A DNA stretch of 64,000 nt from Pseudomonas frederiksbergensis (GCF_003732665.1 NZ_MOBP01000027.1:36420-100419); one strand, 5' to 3'. Positions 46,062 through 54,700 are shown, counted from the first letter of the stretch. A program made the numbers and translations. Notes: generated by a model from the letters alone, not told the origin.

Positions 46062-47348
46062 TCAACCCGCAGCGGCGTCCATGCGTATCGCGCCACGACG
46101 ACTTTGACCGTACGCCACCACGCAGTTGCGTCCGGCACCCTTGGCGCTGTAGAGCGCTTCGTCCGCGGACTTGAGCACTTGTTCCGGCGTGCGTTGCTCC
46201 AGACGTTCGGCGACGCCGATGCTGACCGTCACCGACACACTCGACGCGCCTGAACCGGCCCGGCGCTGGCGACCTTGCTGGTCGTCCTGAGGCCGGTCCG
46301 GATTACGCAATTGAATGTTGTAGGACGCAATCGATTCGCGGATGACTTCCAGGTGCGGCATGCACTCTTCCAGCGTCTTGCCCGCGAACACCAGGGCGAA
46401 TTCCTCGCCACCGTAGCGATACGCCCTACCGCCACCGCTGATTTTCGACAGCTTGCTGGCGACCAGTCGCAACACCTGATCGCCGACATCGTGGCCGTGG
46501 GTGTCGTTGAATTTCTTGAAGTGATCGACGTCGCTCATGGCCAGCACGTAATTGCGCCCCAGGCGCTGCATGCGTTCGTTCAAGGCGCGGCGCCCGGGCA
46601 GGCCGGTGAGTTCGTCGCGGAAGGCCATTTGATAGGCTTCGTGGGCAACGGCTGCGGCAATCATCAACATCACCTGGCTGCACATGATGTTCAGGGTGAA
46701 CGGCAGGATGAAGGTTTTCGGCAACATCCAGAACAACCCCAGCAAACCCACCAGTTGCGCGGCATGCAAAGGCCTCGGGTTGCGCCAGTATTGCCAGGTC
46801 AGCAGCACGAACGAAGCGATGAACACCGGATAGGACAACTGGATCAGGCTCATCCACGCGCCATGCAAGGCTGGCCAACGGATCTCCGACAGCCACATCA
46901 GCAGCGCCTGTGGGTAACTTTGCTCAATGCCCAGCGCCACGCTGCCGAACGCCAGCAACACGGCAAAGCGCGCCACCATGTCCTGGAACAGGTGGGTGCG
47001 CTCCTGCCACGCCGCGAACAGGCCGAACAGCAAGGGCAGCAGCAGGCAGCAGAGATGGAACACCACCGCCGCGTCTTCGCGGACCTTGCCGTTGTCGCGG
47101 TAATAGTCGGTCTGGGTGTCGAGCAAAAAGTAGGCGGTGTACACCGTGACCATCAGAAAAAGTTCGCGCTGGCGTCGGTAAACCGCGCAATACGCACCGC
47201 CGAGCAACAGCACCAAAGTCGGCAGCACGTTGAACAGCGAGGTGAAGAAGACGTTGAGATCCTTGATGTACGCAGCCGAAAGCCCAGCGAGCAACAGCAG
47301 CAGTGAGGGCAGGAAATGACTGAAACGTACAGCGGAAGAACGTGGCAA
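46062..47348 (-). CDS. Membrane-anchored diguanylate cyclase (GGDEF)
   Basis: A 428-residue protein. The N-terminal half (about 1-235) is a bundle of six to eight hydrophobic helices, and the C-terminal half is a GGDEF domain with a functional RYGGEEF motif (about residues 309-315) and FRDELTGLPGRRAL at its start. The inhibitory RxxD I-site five residues before GGEEF is absent (SGGG instead), so product inhibition is not expected. The start TTG at 47348 is chosen because GGAG lies eight bases upstream and a hydrophobic leader follows; longer frames have no site. Predicted to make c-di-GMP. Confidence 0.9.
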   Translation of the reverse strand: MPRSSAVRFSHFLPSLLLLLAGLSAAYIKDLNVFFTSLFNVLPTLVLLLGGAYCAVYRRQRELFLMVTVYTAYFLLDTQTDYYRDNGKVREDAAVVFHLCCLLLPLLFGLFAAWQERTHLFQDMVARFAVLLAFGSVALGIEQSYPQALLMWLSEIRWPALHGAWMSLIQLSYPVFIASFVLLTWQYWRNPRPLHAAQLVGLLGLFWMLPKTFILPFTLNIMCSQVMLMIAAAVAHEAYQMAFRDELTGLPGRRALNERMQRLGRNYVLAMSDVDHFKKFNDTHGHDVGDQVLRLVASKLSKISGGGRAYRYGGEEFALVFAGKTLEECMPHLEVIRESIASYNIQLRNPDRPQDDQQGRQRRAGSGASSVSVTVSIGVAERLEQRTPEQVLKSADEALYSAKGAGRNCVVAYGQSRRGAIRMDAAAG

Positions 47349-47658
47349 GGGTAAAGCTCCGACCCGGCATAGCAATTGATGGCATTGTGCCTGCAATGCA
47401 CGCAATTAAGCACACGAAATGTGATGCAGGTCACGTGAACGTCTCTTTAACGGCAGAAATGCCGAGTATCTGAGTCAATTGCTGAGGTTTTTTAATGCGA
47501 CACACAACCTGTGGCGAGGGAGCTTGCTCCCGTCCGGCTGCGAAGCAGTCGTTGAACCTGTCGACTGGGTTCTTCTGATGAAAGGGGGGCCGCTTCGCGA
47601 CCCAGCGGGAGCAAGCTCCCTCGCCACAAAAGCTTCCTCGCCATAGATACTCGACGGT
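47349..47658. other. Intergenic region with REP-like repeat, no gene
   Basis: About 310 bases between the diguanylate cyclase start and the di-haem protein stop. It holds the type C inverted repeat (47509-47629) and the cyclase promoter region, which includes an AATTAAGC/TGCATT-rich stretch near 47390-47415. No gene is credible here. Confidence 0.5.
47509..47629. repeat. Inverted repeat pair, type C
   Basis: Two arms built on GTGGCGAGGGAGCTTGCTCC (47509-47532 and, inverted, about 47605-47629) around a spacer of about 70 bases. It is a third REP family, different in core from types A and B and found once in this window. Confidence 0.85.
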
Positions 47659-49767
47659 TCAGAGATCGTTATAGAACGGCTGCAATGGCCCCTCAGTCGC
47701 GGCGCGTCCTTCCGCACCAATCGGCTTGAGCGCAATCGGAGCATCGAGCGCCTGCCGGGTCGAGATCTTCGGACTGACGGGCCGTGCCGTTACGGCGTTT
47801 TCGTCACCAACATGGCCCTGGGGAATGACCAGCGACGGATGATCGAACGGCGCCTGCTCCCAGGCCACGCGCGGATCGGTCAACCCGACTTCCATGAACT
47901 TGACCAGCGCATCGACTTCCTCAGGGGTCAGGTTCAGCGAAGTCATGTCCGGATCAAGGTTCGAAGCGTTGTGCTGGTTCGCCGACGGATGTTCAAAGCC
48001 ACTGGTATTACTCGCATCCTCGCCGCGCCGGTCGCCGCCACGGTTGTAAAACTCCATGACCTGCTTCAGCGTCGCCCGGCTGCCATTGTGGAAATACGGC
48101 CCGGTCAGCGCGATGTTGCGCAGCGTCGGTGTCTTGAACGCGCCATCCACGGCATCGCGGAAACCGACGTTGGGCTTGAGCGTCGCGTCGCAAGGCAATG
48201 CCGCACTCAAGGGCGCTTCGAAGGTGCAGACATCGACATCCAGCGGGTCAGGCACCTTCGCGCCTTGCAGTAGGGTGTTGTACTCCCGGGTGAAGGACAA
48301 AGGATTGCCCCACGCGTCCGAACCGCCCAAAGCCAAATCTTCCGACGTCGGCCGCACACCTGTGTTGTAGAAGCCGTTGTCATAAAGCGTGGTGAGGTTA
48401 TCGGCCATCACCATGCGCTCGATGCGCTCGCGGGGATGGAACAGCAAGCGGCTGCCGGCGTTGGTCAGCTCCGCGCCGCCATGGCAACTGACGCATTTGC
48501 CCTTGCCCAGGAACAGGTTCATGCCTTCGACCTGCTGGGCATTCATGGCCGAATGATCGCCCTGCAAGTAGGCGTCCAGCGGAGCCTTATCCGAGATCAG
48601 GGTGGATTCGTACATTTGGATGGCAAGCCCGAAAAACAGCGGGAAGTTGGCCTCCATCTGGGTGTACGGCGCATCGCCCAGCAGCACCTGTTGCGTGGCA
48701 TTCCACAAACGTGGCTGGAACGCAGCCTTGATCAGTTCGCGATAGGTTGGCCGGCGCGCTCCAGACACGGAGGCCAGCACCGAATCGGTCGAGGAAATCC
48801 GTTGTTGCTTGAGCATCAGCGTGTCGAGCATGCGCCGGCCAATGTCCGCAAACGTACGCCCGCCGCAGGACATTTCCACCGGACTGCCGGGAGGCCCCAC
48901 GGCCTGCGAAGCTGCCGAGGCATCGTTGAGTGCAAGCCGCACCTTGGTCGCCACACCGCCGCGCTCGCCGGTGACGAAAATCCCCGCATCAGGATCACGA
49001 TTGCCGAACGGCGAGAAGCCGTTGAACACGTTGTTCGCACGACCATCCCAGAAATTTCGCACGTTAAAAGCGGCGTTGATCACCGTCGGCGCGTTACGCC
49101 CGGTGCTGCGGCGGACGTTGATGCCGCCCACCTGGAAGATCCCGTCAGGCTGCTGGGTGCACTTGTCGAAGCGCGGTTGGTGCGGTTTGACGAAGTTGGC
49201 GTCGAACACGCCTTGGGAGCCGATCACGTCGTCGGTGGAATAGAGGATCGGCGAATTGCGATCCAGTGGATTGGCCAGCACATGAGTCGGGAAGTCGGTT
49301 TTCTTCAGCGTGTAGTTCGGGCCGCCCTTGCCGCCGGATTTGGTCAGGTAAGAGGCCACATCGCCCGGAATGTCGGACGCCACAAACGGCTTGTTGAAGA
49401 TCGAGGCGACGTTGGCATTGGTGTGCGCCTGGCCAGGGTTGATCTGGTTGGTGATCCGGTGATCGACACCCGCGTGAAAGTGGCAGGACGCGCAAGCAGT
49501 CGAGCCATCGCTGCCGATCTCCATGTCCCAGAACAGCGCTTTGCCTAACAGGATGGCTGCTGAGCGGTTGAGCACGTAGTCGGTCATCAAATCGACCTTG
49601 CGCCCGCCTTCGGTTCCCGAGGGATCCGGTGGCGTCATGCCGCGCAGTGATTGCAGGGTGGGGACTTCCGGCAGGGGTGGATCGACTTCTGGCGCTGTAG
49701 CGGCAAGCGCACTCTGTACGGACAGCGCGAACAGGCAGGCCAAACGAACCCTTCGAACGATGTTCAT
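47659..49767 (-). CDS. Di-haem cytochrome c peroxidase-like exported protein
   Basis: A 702-residue secreted c-type cytochrome. A signal peptide (RRVRLACLFALSVQSALAA) is followed by two CXXCH haem sites: CASCH at about residue 90 and CVSCH at about 425. The family is cytochrome-c peroxidase/MauG-like, but the protein is about twice the length of a classical CcpA peroxidase, in the size range of RoxA-type di-haem oxygenases. ATG 49767 is preferred over GTG 49776 because AGGG lies at a proper distance. Substrate and partners are unknown. A 12-bp palindrome lies about 120 bases upstream. Confidence 0.85.
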   Translation of the reverse strand: MNIVRRVRLACLFALSVQSALAATAPEVDPPLPEVPTLQSLRGMTPPDPSGTEGGRKVDLMTDYVLNRSAAILLGKALFWDMEIGSDGSTACASCHFHAGVDHRITNQINPGQAHTNANVASIFNKPFVASDIPGDVASYLTKSGGKGGPNYTLKKTDFPTHVLANPLDRNSPILYSTDDVIGSQGVFDANFVKPHQPRFDKCTQQPDGIFQVGGINVRRSTGRNAPTVINAAFNVRNFWDGRANNVFNGFSPFGNRDPDAGIFVTGERGGVATKVRLALNDASAASQAVGPPGSPVEMSCGGRTFADIGRRMLDTLMLKQQRISSTDSVLASVSGARRPTYRELIKAAFQPRLWNATQQVLLGDAPYTQMEANFPLFFGLAIQMYESTLISDKAPLDAYLQGDHSAMNAQQVEGMNLFLGKGKCVSCHGGAELTNAGSRLLFHPRERIERMVMADNLTTLYDNGFYNTGVRPTSEDLALGGSDAWGNPLSFTREYNTLLQGAKVPDPLDVDVCTFEAPLSAALPCDATLKPNVGFRDAVDGAFKTPTLRNIALTGPYFHNGSRATLKQVMEFYNRGGDRRGEDASNTSGFEHPSANQHNASNLDPDMTSLNLTPEEVDALVKFMEVGLTDPRVAWEQAPFDHPSLVIPQGHVGDENAVTARPVSPKISTRQALDAPIALKPIGAEGRAATEGPLQPFYNDL

Positions 49768-49888
49768 GCGCTTCACCCTGACGACACTGTCGATTCAATT
49801 TGTGGTTGTCAGCGGTTTTGCAATTAATCTGCCAGTACGTTACAGGCCCATCTGCCGGGCGTTGACCCGGTCAATCCCCTTATTTCCG

Positions 49889-49900
49889 GGTATTAATACC
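49889..49900. promoter_or_regulatory. GGTATTAATACC palindrome upstream of the di-haem gene
   Basis: A perfect 12-bp palindrome flanked by CCG and GGG runs, 122 bases upstream of the di-haem cytochrome start codon. It has the form of a dimeric regulator site; the regulator is not identifiable. Confidence 0.4.
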
Positions 49901-49940
49901 GGGGAATGGGCCCCAACAATGGGGGCTCGAATTCAAGGCA

Positions 49941-49975
49941 AAAAAAAGCCGCCACTCCCGAAGGAGCGGCGGCTC
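49941..49975 (-). terminator. Intrinsic terminator of the third acyl-CoA dehydrogenase
   Basis: On the minus strand AGCCGCCGCTCC pairs with GGAGTGGCGGCT (one G-U) around a short loop and is followed by eight Ts. The G-U pair becomes an A-C mismatch on the plus strand, which fits minus-strand use. It lies 23 bases after the gene. Confidence 0.88.
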
Positions 49976-49997
49976 TTTTATTGGACTGCGCTAAGGC

Positions 49998-51803
49998 TTA
50001 GTAACCCAGTGCGAAGTCTTCTTCTTTCATGTCCATCAGGTTGTTGGCGCCCGACAGCATGGTCACTACGTGAGTGCGTGTACGCGGCAGGATGCGCTGG
50101 AAGTAGAAGCGCGCAGTCTGCAGCTTGGCGGTGTAGAACGCCTCTTCGGTGGTGCCGGCAGCCAGTTTTTCGGCGGCCAGGCGTGCCATGTCAGCCCAGA
50201 AGTAGGCCAGGCAGGCGTAACCGGAGTACATCAGGTAGTCCACGGAGGCCGCGCCGACTTCTTCGCGATCTTTCATGGCGGCCATGCCGACCTTCATGGT
50301 CAGTTCGCCCCACTCTTTGTTCAACGCAGCCAATGGCTCGACGAACTCTTTGACGGCTTCGTTGCCTTCGTTGGTCTGGCAGAACTTGTGGACGATCTTG
50401 GTGAAGCTTTTCAGGGCCTCGCCTTGAGTCATCAGCACTTTGCGGCCCAGCAGGTCGAGAGCCTGGATACCGGTGGTGCCTTCGTACAGCATCGAAATGC
50501 GGCTGTCGCGAACGTTCTGCTCCATGCCCCACTCGGCGATGAAACCGTGACCACCGTAGATTTGCACGCCGTGGTTAGCGGATTCGAAACCGACTTCAGT
50601 CATAAAGGCTTTGGCGATTGGAGTCATGAAGGCCAGCAGTGCGTCGGCTTTCTTCTTCTCTTCTTCGTCCACGCCGTACTTGACGATGTCGACCTGTTTG
50701 GCGGTGAAGTAAACCATCGCACGGTTGCCTTCGGCGAACGCCTTCATGGTCAACAGCATGCGGCGTACGTCTGGGTGCACGATGATCGGGTCAGCGGCTT
50801 TTTCCGGCGCTTTCGGGCCAGTCAGGGAACGCATTTGCAGACGATCGCGAGCGTATTTCAGGCCGCCCTGGAAGCCGATCTCGGCGTGAGCCAGACCTTG
50901 CAGCGCGGTGCCCAGGCGAGCGGTGTTCATAAAGGTGAACATGCAGTTCAGGCCTTTGTTCGCCGGGCCGATCAGGAAACCGGTGGCCCCGTCGAAGTTC
51001 ATCACGCAAGTGGCGTTACCGTGGATGCCCATTTTGTGTTCCAGGGAACCACAGGTCACGGCGTTGCGAGCGCCGATCGAACCGTCTGCGTTCGGCATGA
51101 ACTTGGGAACGATAAACAGCGAGATGCCTTTGGTGCCAGCCGGTGCATCCGGCAGGCGGGCCAGTACGATGTGGACGATGTTATCGGCCATGTCGTGTTC
51201 ACCGGCCGAGATGAAGATCTTGGTGCCGGAGACTTTGTAGGAACCGTCGGCCTGAGGTTCAGCCTTGGTGCGCAACATGCCCAGGTCGGTGCCGCAGTGC
51301 GGCTCGGTCAGGCACATGGTGCCGGTCCATTCGCCGGAAACCAGTTTGGTCAGGTAAGCCTCTTGCTGCTCAGGCGTACCGTGCTCGGAGATGGTGTTCA
51401 TCGCGCCATGGGACAGGCCTGGGTACATGCCCCACGACCAGTTGGCTTCGCCAACCATTTCGCTGACCGCCAGACCCAGGGACTCTGGCAGGCCTTGGCC
51501 ACCGTGTTCCACGTCGTGGGCCAGGCTTGGCCAGCCGCCTTCAACGAATTGCTTATAGGCTTCTTTGAAGCCAGTCGGGGTTTTAACGCCGGACTCGCTC
51601 CAGGTGCAGCCTTCGGTGTCACCCACGCGGTTCAGCGGTGCCAGCACCTGCTCACAAAACTTGGCGCCTTCTTCGAGAATGGCGTCAACCATGTCCGGAG
51701 TTGCGTCTGCGCAAGCCGGAAGGCTCTGATAGTGCGCTTCGTAGCCGAGCAGTTCGTCACGAACGAAGCGAATATCACGCAAGGGGGCCTTGTAGTCAGG
51801 CAT
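49998..51803 (-). CDS. Acyl-CoA dehydrogenase (FadE-like, third paralogue, PsrA-type promoter)
   Basis: A 601-residue paralogue: PDYKAPLRDIRFVRDELLGY at the N-terminus, TMCLTEPHCGTDLGMLRTKA, KIFISAGEHDMADNIVHIVL, and the catalytic glutamate in LYEGTTGIQALDLLGRK. It is the only one of the three with an evident consensus-like promoter and PsrA-type operators (51865-51908), so it is likely the fatty-acid-inducible enzyme, corresponding to the PsrA-controlled fadE of P. aeruginosa (PA0506, recalled). A strong terminator follows. Confidence 0.94.
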   Translation of the reverse strand: MPDYKAPLRDIRFVRDELLGYEAHYQSLPACADATPDMVDAILEEGAKFCEQVLAPLNRVGDTEGCTWSESGVKTPTGFKEAYKQFVEGGWPSLAHDVEHGGQGLPESLGLAVSEMVGEANWSWGMYPGLSHGAMNTISEHGTPEQQEAYLTKLVSGEWTGTMCLTEPHCGTDLGMLRTKAEPQADGSYKVSGTKIFISAGEHDMADNIVHIVLARLPDAPAGTKGISLFIVPKFMPNADGSIGARNAVTCGSLEHKMGIHGNATCVMNFDGATGFLIGPANKGLNCMFTFMNTARLGTALQGLAHAEIGFQGGLKYARDRLQMRSLTGPKAPEKAADPIIVHPDVRRMLLTMKAFAEGNRAMVYFTAKQVDIVKYGVDEEEKKKADALLAFMTPIAKAFMTEVGFESANHGVQIYGGHGFIAEWGMEQNVRDSRISMLYEGTTGIQALDLLGRKVLMTQGEALKSFTKIVHKFCQTNEGNEAVKEFVEPLAALNKEWGELTMKVGMAAMKDREEVGAASVDYLMYSGYACLAYFWADMARLAAEKLAAGTTEEAFYTAKLQTARFYFQRILPRTRTHVVTMLSGANNLMDMKEEDFALGY

Positions 51804-51864
51804 AGCGATAAACCTCTGCTGATGTAACCGGGAATGAACGACCGTGTTGATTTGTTGTGACGGT

Positions 51865-51891
51865 CAAACAGTTGTTTGAAACATACGTTTA
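51865..51891. promoter_or_regulatory. Two tandem PsrA-type boxes
   Basis: CAAAC-AGTT-GTTTG (51865-51878) is an exact match to the published PsrA motif (G/C)AAAC(N2-4)GTTT(G/C). Directly abutting it, GAAAC-ATAC-GTTTA (51878-51891) matches with one deviation. Together they cover the -10 element and start-site region of the dehydrogenase promoter. Confidence 0.75.
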
Positions 51892-51908
51892 CGCCTAAAT
51901 CTTGTCAA
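51880..51908 (-). promoter_or_regulatory. Sigma-70 promoter of the third acyl-CoA dehydrogenase
   Basis: On the minus strand TTGACA (51908-51903), a spacer of exactly 17 bases, then TATGTT (51885-51880). The -35 is perfect and the -10 matches at four of six positions. Transcription would start about 70 bases before the ATG, under the tandem boxes. Confidence 0.7.
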
Positions 51909-52030
51909 GCGCCGATCTTTTGCCGTTCGTCATCATGCCCTGCGCATAACGGCCACACAGCCGCGCACCGCCGTCCAAAGAACAACAAGTGATGCAGGAA
52001 AGATTAGTTGAGGGAGAAGGACTTACGCAG

Positions 52031-52057
52031 AAAAACGCCGCGAAGATTCGCGGCGTT
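52031..52057 (-). terminator. Terminator of the 98-residue gene
   Basis: Perfect 9-bp stem (AACGCCGCG against CGCGGCGTT) that runs into five Ts on the minus strand, 24 bases beyond the stop of the small gene. Confidence 0.82.
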
Positions 52058-52080
52058 GGGGGAGCAGATTCAGCAATTGA

Positions 52081-52377
52081 TCAAGCGTAGGTATCAATCA
52101 ACGTACCGAGCATTTCATCGGAAGCCTTGGCGACTTTCGCCCCCAGCTCTACCTGAAACTTGCCCTGGGACATTTCGACCACACTGCTGGCCACGTCCGA
52201 TTGCTGGCTGCGGTCCACGGAACGCAGGCGATCGACCTGAGCCTCGGAAGATTGGCTCTTCTGCGAATGATCAATGACGGTATTGGCGATCTGGCCGGCG
52301 GCCTGATCGACACGGTTCTGCCCGGTCTGAATAGTGCTCAGACCGGCATAAAAAGCGGTGCTTCCTGAGATTTCCAT
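52081..52377 (-). CDS. Small protein with flagellar rod/hook-like ends, function unknown
   Basis: A 98-residue protein I cannot assign with confidence. The N-terminus (STAFYAGLSTIQTGQNRVDQ followed by AAGQIANTVI) resembles the heptad helix of flagellar axial proteins. The C-terminus (VELGAKVAKASDEMLGTLID) resembles their closing helix, with the middle domain missing; residues 35-65 are polar linker. No flagellar genes are nearby. It is a single transcription unit: its own terminator follows, and 109 bases with a CATTAGTG-rich stretch separate it from the bioD stop. The frame is well formed, so I regard it as a real gene. Confidence 0.75.
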   Translation of the reverse strand: MEISGSTAFYAGLSTIQTGQNRVDQAAGQIANTVIDHSQKSQSSEAQVDRLRSVDRSQQSDVASSVVEMSQGKFQVELGAKVAKASDEMLGTLIDTYA

Positions 52378-52486
52378 GGGAGAACTCGTCCTTACAAAGG
52401 ATCAACAGCGGCCATTGAAGCAGACGCGCAAGCAAAACACCCGACAAAAACACTAATGGCACAGTGCCGCGTCATAGGCAAAAACA

Positions 52487-53167
52487 TTAATCGAGCAGGT
52501 CCAGTTGCAGATGCTCGGCCACCGCCTCCGCCGTCAGCGACTTGAGTTTCGGCACCCGACCCAGGCACGGCGCGGGTATCCGCTCAGCCAGGGTGGCGAG
52601 GTTCTCCTCCAGCCGCGAGGTCTTCGGCTCGATGATGTTGGCGACCCATCCCGCCAATTGCAGGCCATCGTTGGCAATCGCTTCCGCCGTCAGCAGCGCA
52701 TGGTTGATGCACCCCAGACGCACGCCCACCACCAGAATCACCGGCAGACCCAGTGCCATCGCCAAATCCGAAAGATTATCCTGATCCGCCAACGGCACGC
52801 GCCAGCCGCCAGCCCCCTCGATCAGGGTGAAATCCGCTTTCATATCCAGAATCTCGCGCATCGGCGTCAACAAGGATTGCACCGTCAGCGCAATACCCGC
52901 CTCCCGAGCGGCCAGATGCGGCGCAATCGCCGGTTCGAACGCCACTGGATTGACCTGTGCATACGTCAGCGGCAGCGAACACTCCGCCAACAACGCCAGT
53001 GCATCGGCGTTGCGCAGGCCTTTGGGCGTGACCTCGCAACCGGAGGCCACCGGTTTACCCGCCGCCGTGCTCAGGCCCGCCGACCGTGCGGCATGCAGCA
53101 AACCGGCGGCGACGGTGGTCTTGCCGACGTCAGTGTCGGTGCCGGTGATGAAATAGGCTGCGCTCAT
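52487..53167 (-). CDS. bioD: Dethiobiotin synthetase BioD
   Basis: BioD closes the ureido ring: 7,8-diaminopelargonate plus CO2 and ATP gives dethiobiotin. The 226-residue protein has the P-loop GTDTDVGKTT (residues 9-18), TLIEGAGGWRVPL and VILVVGVRLGCINHALLT. It overlaps bioC by four bases and is the last gene of the bioB-F-H-C-D operon. bioA, the diaminopelargonate synthase, is not in the window. Confidence 0.96.
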   Translation of the reverse strand: MSAAYFITGTDTDVGKTTVAAGLLHAARSAGLSTAAGKPVASGCEVTPKGLRNADALALLAECSLPLTYAQVNPVAFEPAIAPHLAAREAGIALTVQSLLTPMREILDMKADFTLIEGAGGWRVPLADQDNLSDLAMALGLPVILVVGVRLGCINHALLTAEAIANDGLQLAGWVANIIEPKTSRLEENLATLAERIPAPCLGRVPKLKSLTAEAVAEHLQLDLLD

Positions 53168-53976
53168 AAGGGTTTCTCCAACACGGCATAAACCACTTGA
53201 TAAGTCGCCGGCAGTCCTTGTGCCTGACGAAACTGCTCATACGCCTCGATCAAGCCGAGGATCCTTGCCCGGCCAGTCAAACCACCCGGCCGACCGGGGT
53301 TCAAGTTATGCGCACCCAACGCCTTGAGTTCATGGGTCAGGCTGCGCACGTCCGGGTAATGCAACACATGGGGACGGTTCTCCAGGCTGACGACCTGCAA
53401 GCCACTGGCCGCGCACAGCTGTTGATAAGCCGCGAACTCGCGGAAGCGATTGACGTGCACCATGCCATCCACTTCACGCCAGCTATCGCGCAATTCGTAC
53501 AGCGTGCCGACACACAGACTAGCAAACGCGAAAATTCCGCCGGGTTTCAATGCCCGATTCGCCTCGCTGAGCACCGAGGCAAAGTCCGAACACCACTGCA
53601 CCGCCAGGCTGGAGAAGATCAGGTCACAGGTCGAATCCTGCAACGGCAAGCGTTCGGCATCGCCAGCAATGAAGTACGTGGCGCCGCCCAAGGGCCGGGC
53701 GTGATTGAGCATGCCCTCGGCGATGTCCAGTGCCACGCCGTGACTCACCGCAAAACGCTCGCCCAGCGCACGGCTGAAATGCCCGGTGCCACAGCCCAGG
53801 TCCAGCCATCGCCCCGGCACAAAACCATCGGGCAACCGGCGCAACAACTCGCGACCAACATCCCGTTGCAATTCAGCCACGCTGTCGTAGCTCGCCGCCG
53901 CACGGGAAAAAGAGGCGGCTACCTGGCGCTTGTCGGGCAAGCCACCGGGCAGTTTGGGAAGGGATAAATCAGTCAT
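53164..53976 (-). CDS. bioC: Malonyl-ACP O-methyltransferase BioC
   Basis: BioC methylates malonyl-ACP so that fatty-acid synthesis can build the pimeloyl chain. SAM motif I is LDLGCGTGHFSRAL, preceded by the family segment QVAASFSRAAASYDSVAELQ. I chose ATG 53976 (270 residues, MTDLSLPKLPGG); an in-frame ATG at 53988 would add four residues. The start overlaps the bioH stop by eight bases. BioH, encoded just upstream, removes the same methyl ester after elongation. Confidence 0.94.
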   Translation of the reverse strand: MTDLSLPKLPGGLPDKRQVAASFSRAAASYDSVAELQRDVGRELLRRLPDGFVPGRWLDLGCGTGHFSRALGERFAVSHGVALDIAEGMLNHARPLGGATYFIAGDAERLPLQDSTCDLIFSSLAVQWCSDFASVLSEANRALKPGGIFAFASLCVGTLYELRDSWREVDGMVHVNRFREFAAYQQLCAASGLQVVSLENRPHVLHYPDVRSLTHELKALGAHNLNPGRPGGLTGRARILGLIEAYEQFRQAQGLPATYQVVYAVLEKPL

Positions 53977-54700
53977 CACCGGACTCATGCAAAAAAGCCT
54001 GAATCGCCCCCGCCACACCGTGGGGGTCTTCCAGAAGGAACCCGTGGCTGGCCTGTTCGATCAGGCCGATTTCGACATCCGGCAGCAACGCCAACAAGTC
54101 CCCCGCCGCTTCGGCCGGGACCAGTCCGTCGAGGCCGGCGAACAGATGCAGTTGTGGGCCACGAAACGCCTGTAGCGCTTGCCGGGTATCCAGTTGCGCG
54201 AGCACTTCCAGGCCCGCCATCAAGACCGGCGTCGAGGTGTGCGGCGCGCCGCCGAGCATCAACCGCGACAGGCCTCGCGGGTCTTCGGCTCCCTGGGCGC
54301 AAAGCAGCGAAAAGCGTTTCAGGGTCATGCGCGGATCGGCGCTGCAACCTGCGAGGAAAGCATCGAAGGTCTCGCCGGGCATCGCGCTCGGCCATTGCTC
54401 ATGGGCGACAAACGAAGGGTTGCTCGCCAGGGTCAGCAAACCGCAGCAGCGATCACCGCGCCGCGCCGCCAATTCCGAGGCGAGCATGCCACCCAGCGAC
54501 CAGCCACCGAGCCAGGCATCCTGGGGCACGGTCGAATCCAGCTCATCGAGCCATTCTTCCAGGTCGCCCGATTCCAGTTCCGGCAACGGCTCGATTTCGA
54601 CCCGCAGGTGCTCGTCCAGTCCTCGCAACGCCGCCGCCAACGGTTCCAGCGGCGAAATCCCGAGGCCCCAGCCGGGCAGCAGAATCAGACGATCACGCAT
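53969..54700 (-). CDS. bioH: Pimeloyl-ACP methyl ester carboxylesterase BioH
   Basis: An alpha/beta hydrolase (243 residues) that cleaves the methyl ester of pimeloyl-ACP, ending the BioC-BioH bypass. The nucleophile is S68 in LGGWSLGGML; the aspartate and histidine fall in FAGLDGLVP and EQASHGFLLE. I chose ATG 54700 (MRDRLILLPGWGLG), overlapping the bioF stop by eight bases; the frame is open a further 45 bases upstream. The short overlaps bioF-bioH-bioC-bioD imply one transcript. Confidence 0.94.
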   Translation of the reverse strand: MRDRLILLPGWGLGISPLEPLAAALRGLDEHLRVEIEPLPELESGDLEEWLDELDSTVPQDAWLGGWSLGGMLASELAARRGDRCCGLLTLASNPSFVAHEQWPSAMPGETFDAFLAGCSADPRMTLKRFSLLCAQGAEDPRGLSRLMLGGAPHTSTPVLMAGLEVLAQLDTRQALQAFRGPQLHLFAGLDGLVPAEAAGDLLALLPDVEIGLIEQASHGFLLEDPHGVAGAIQAFLHESGDD

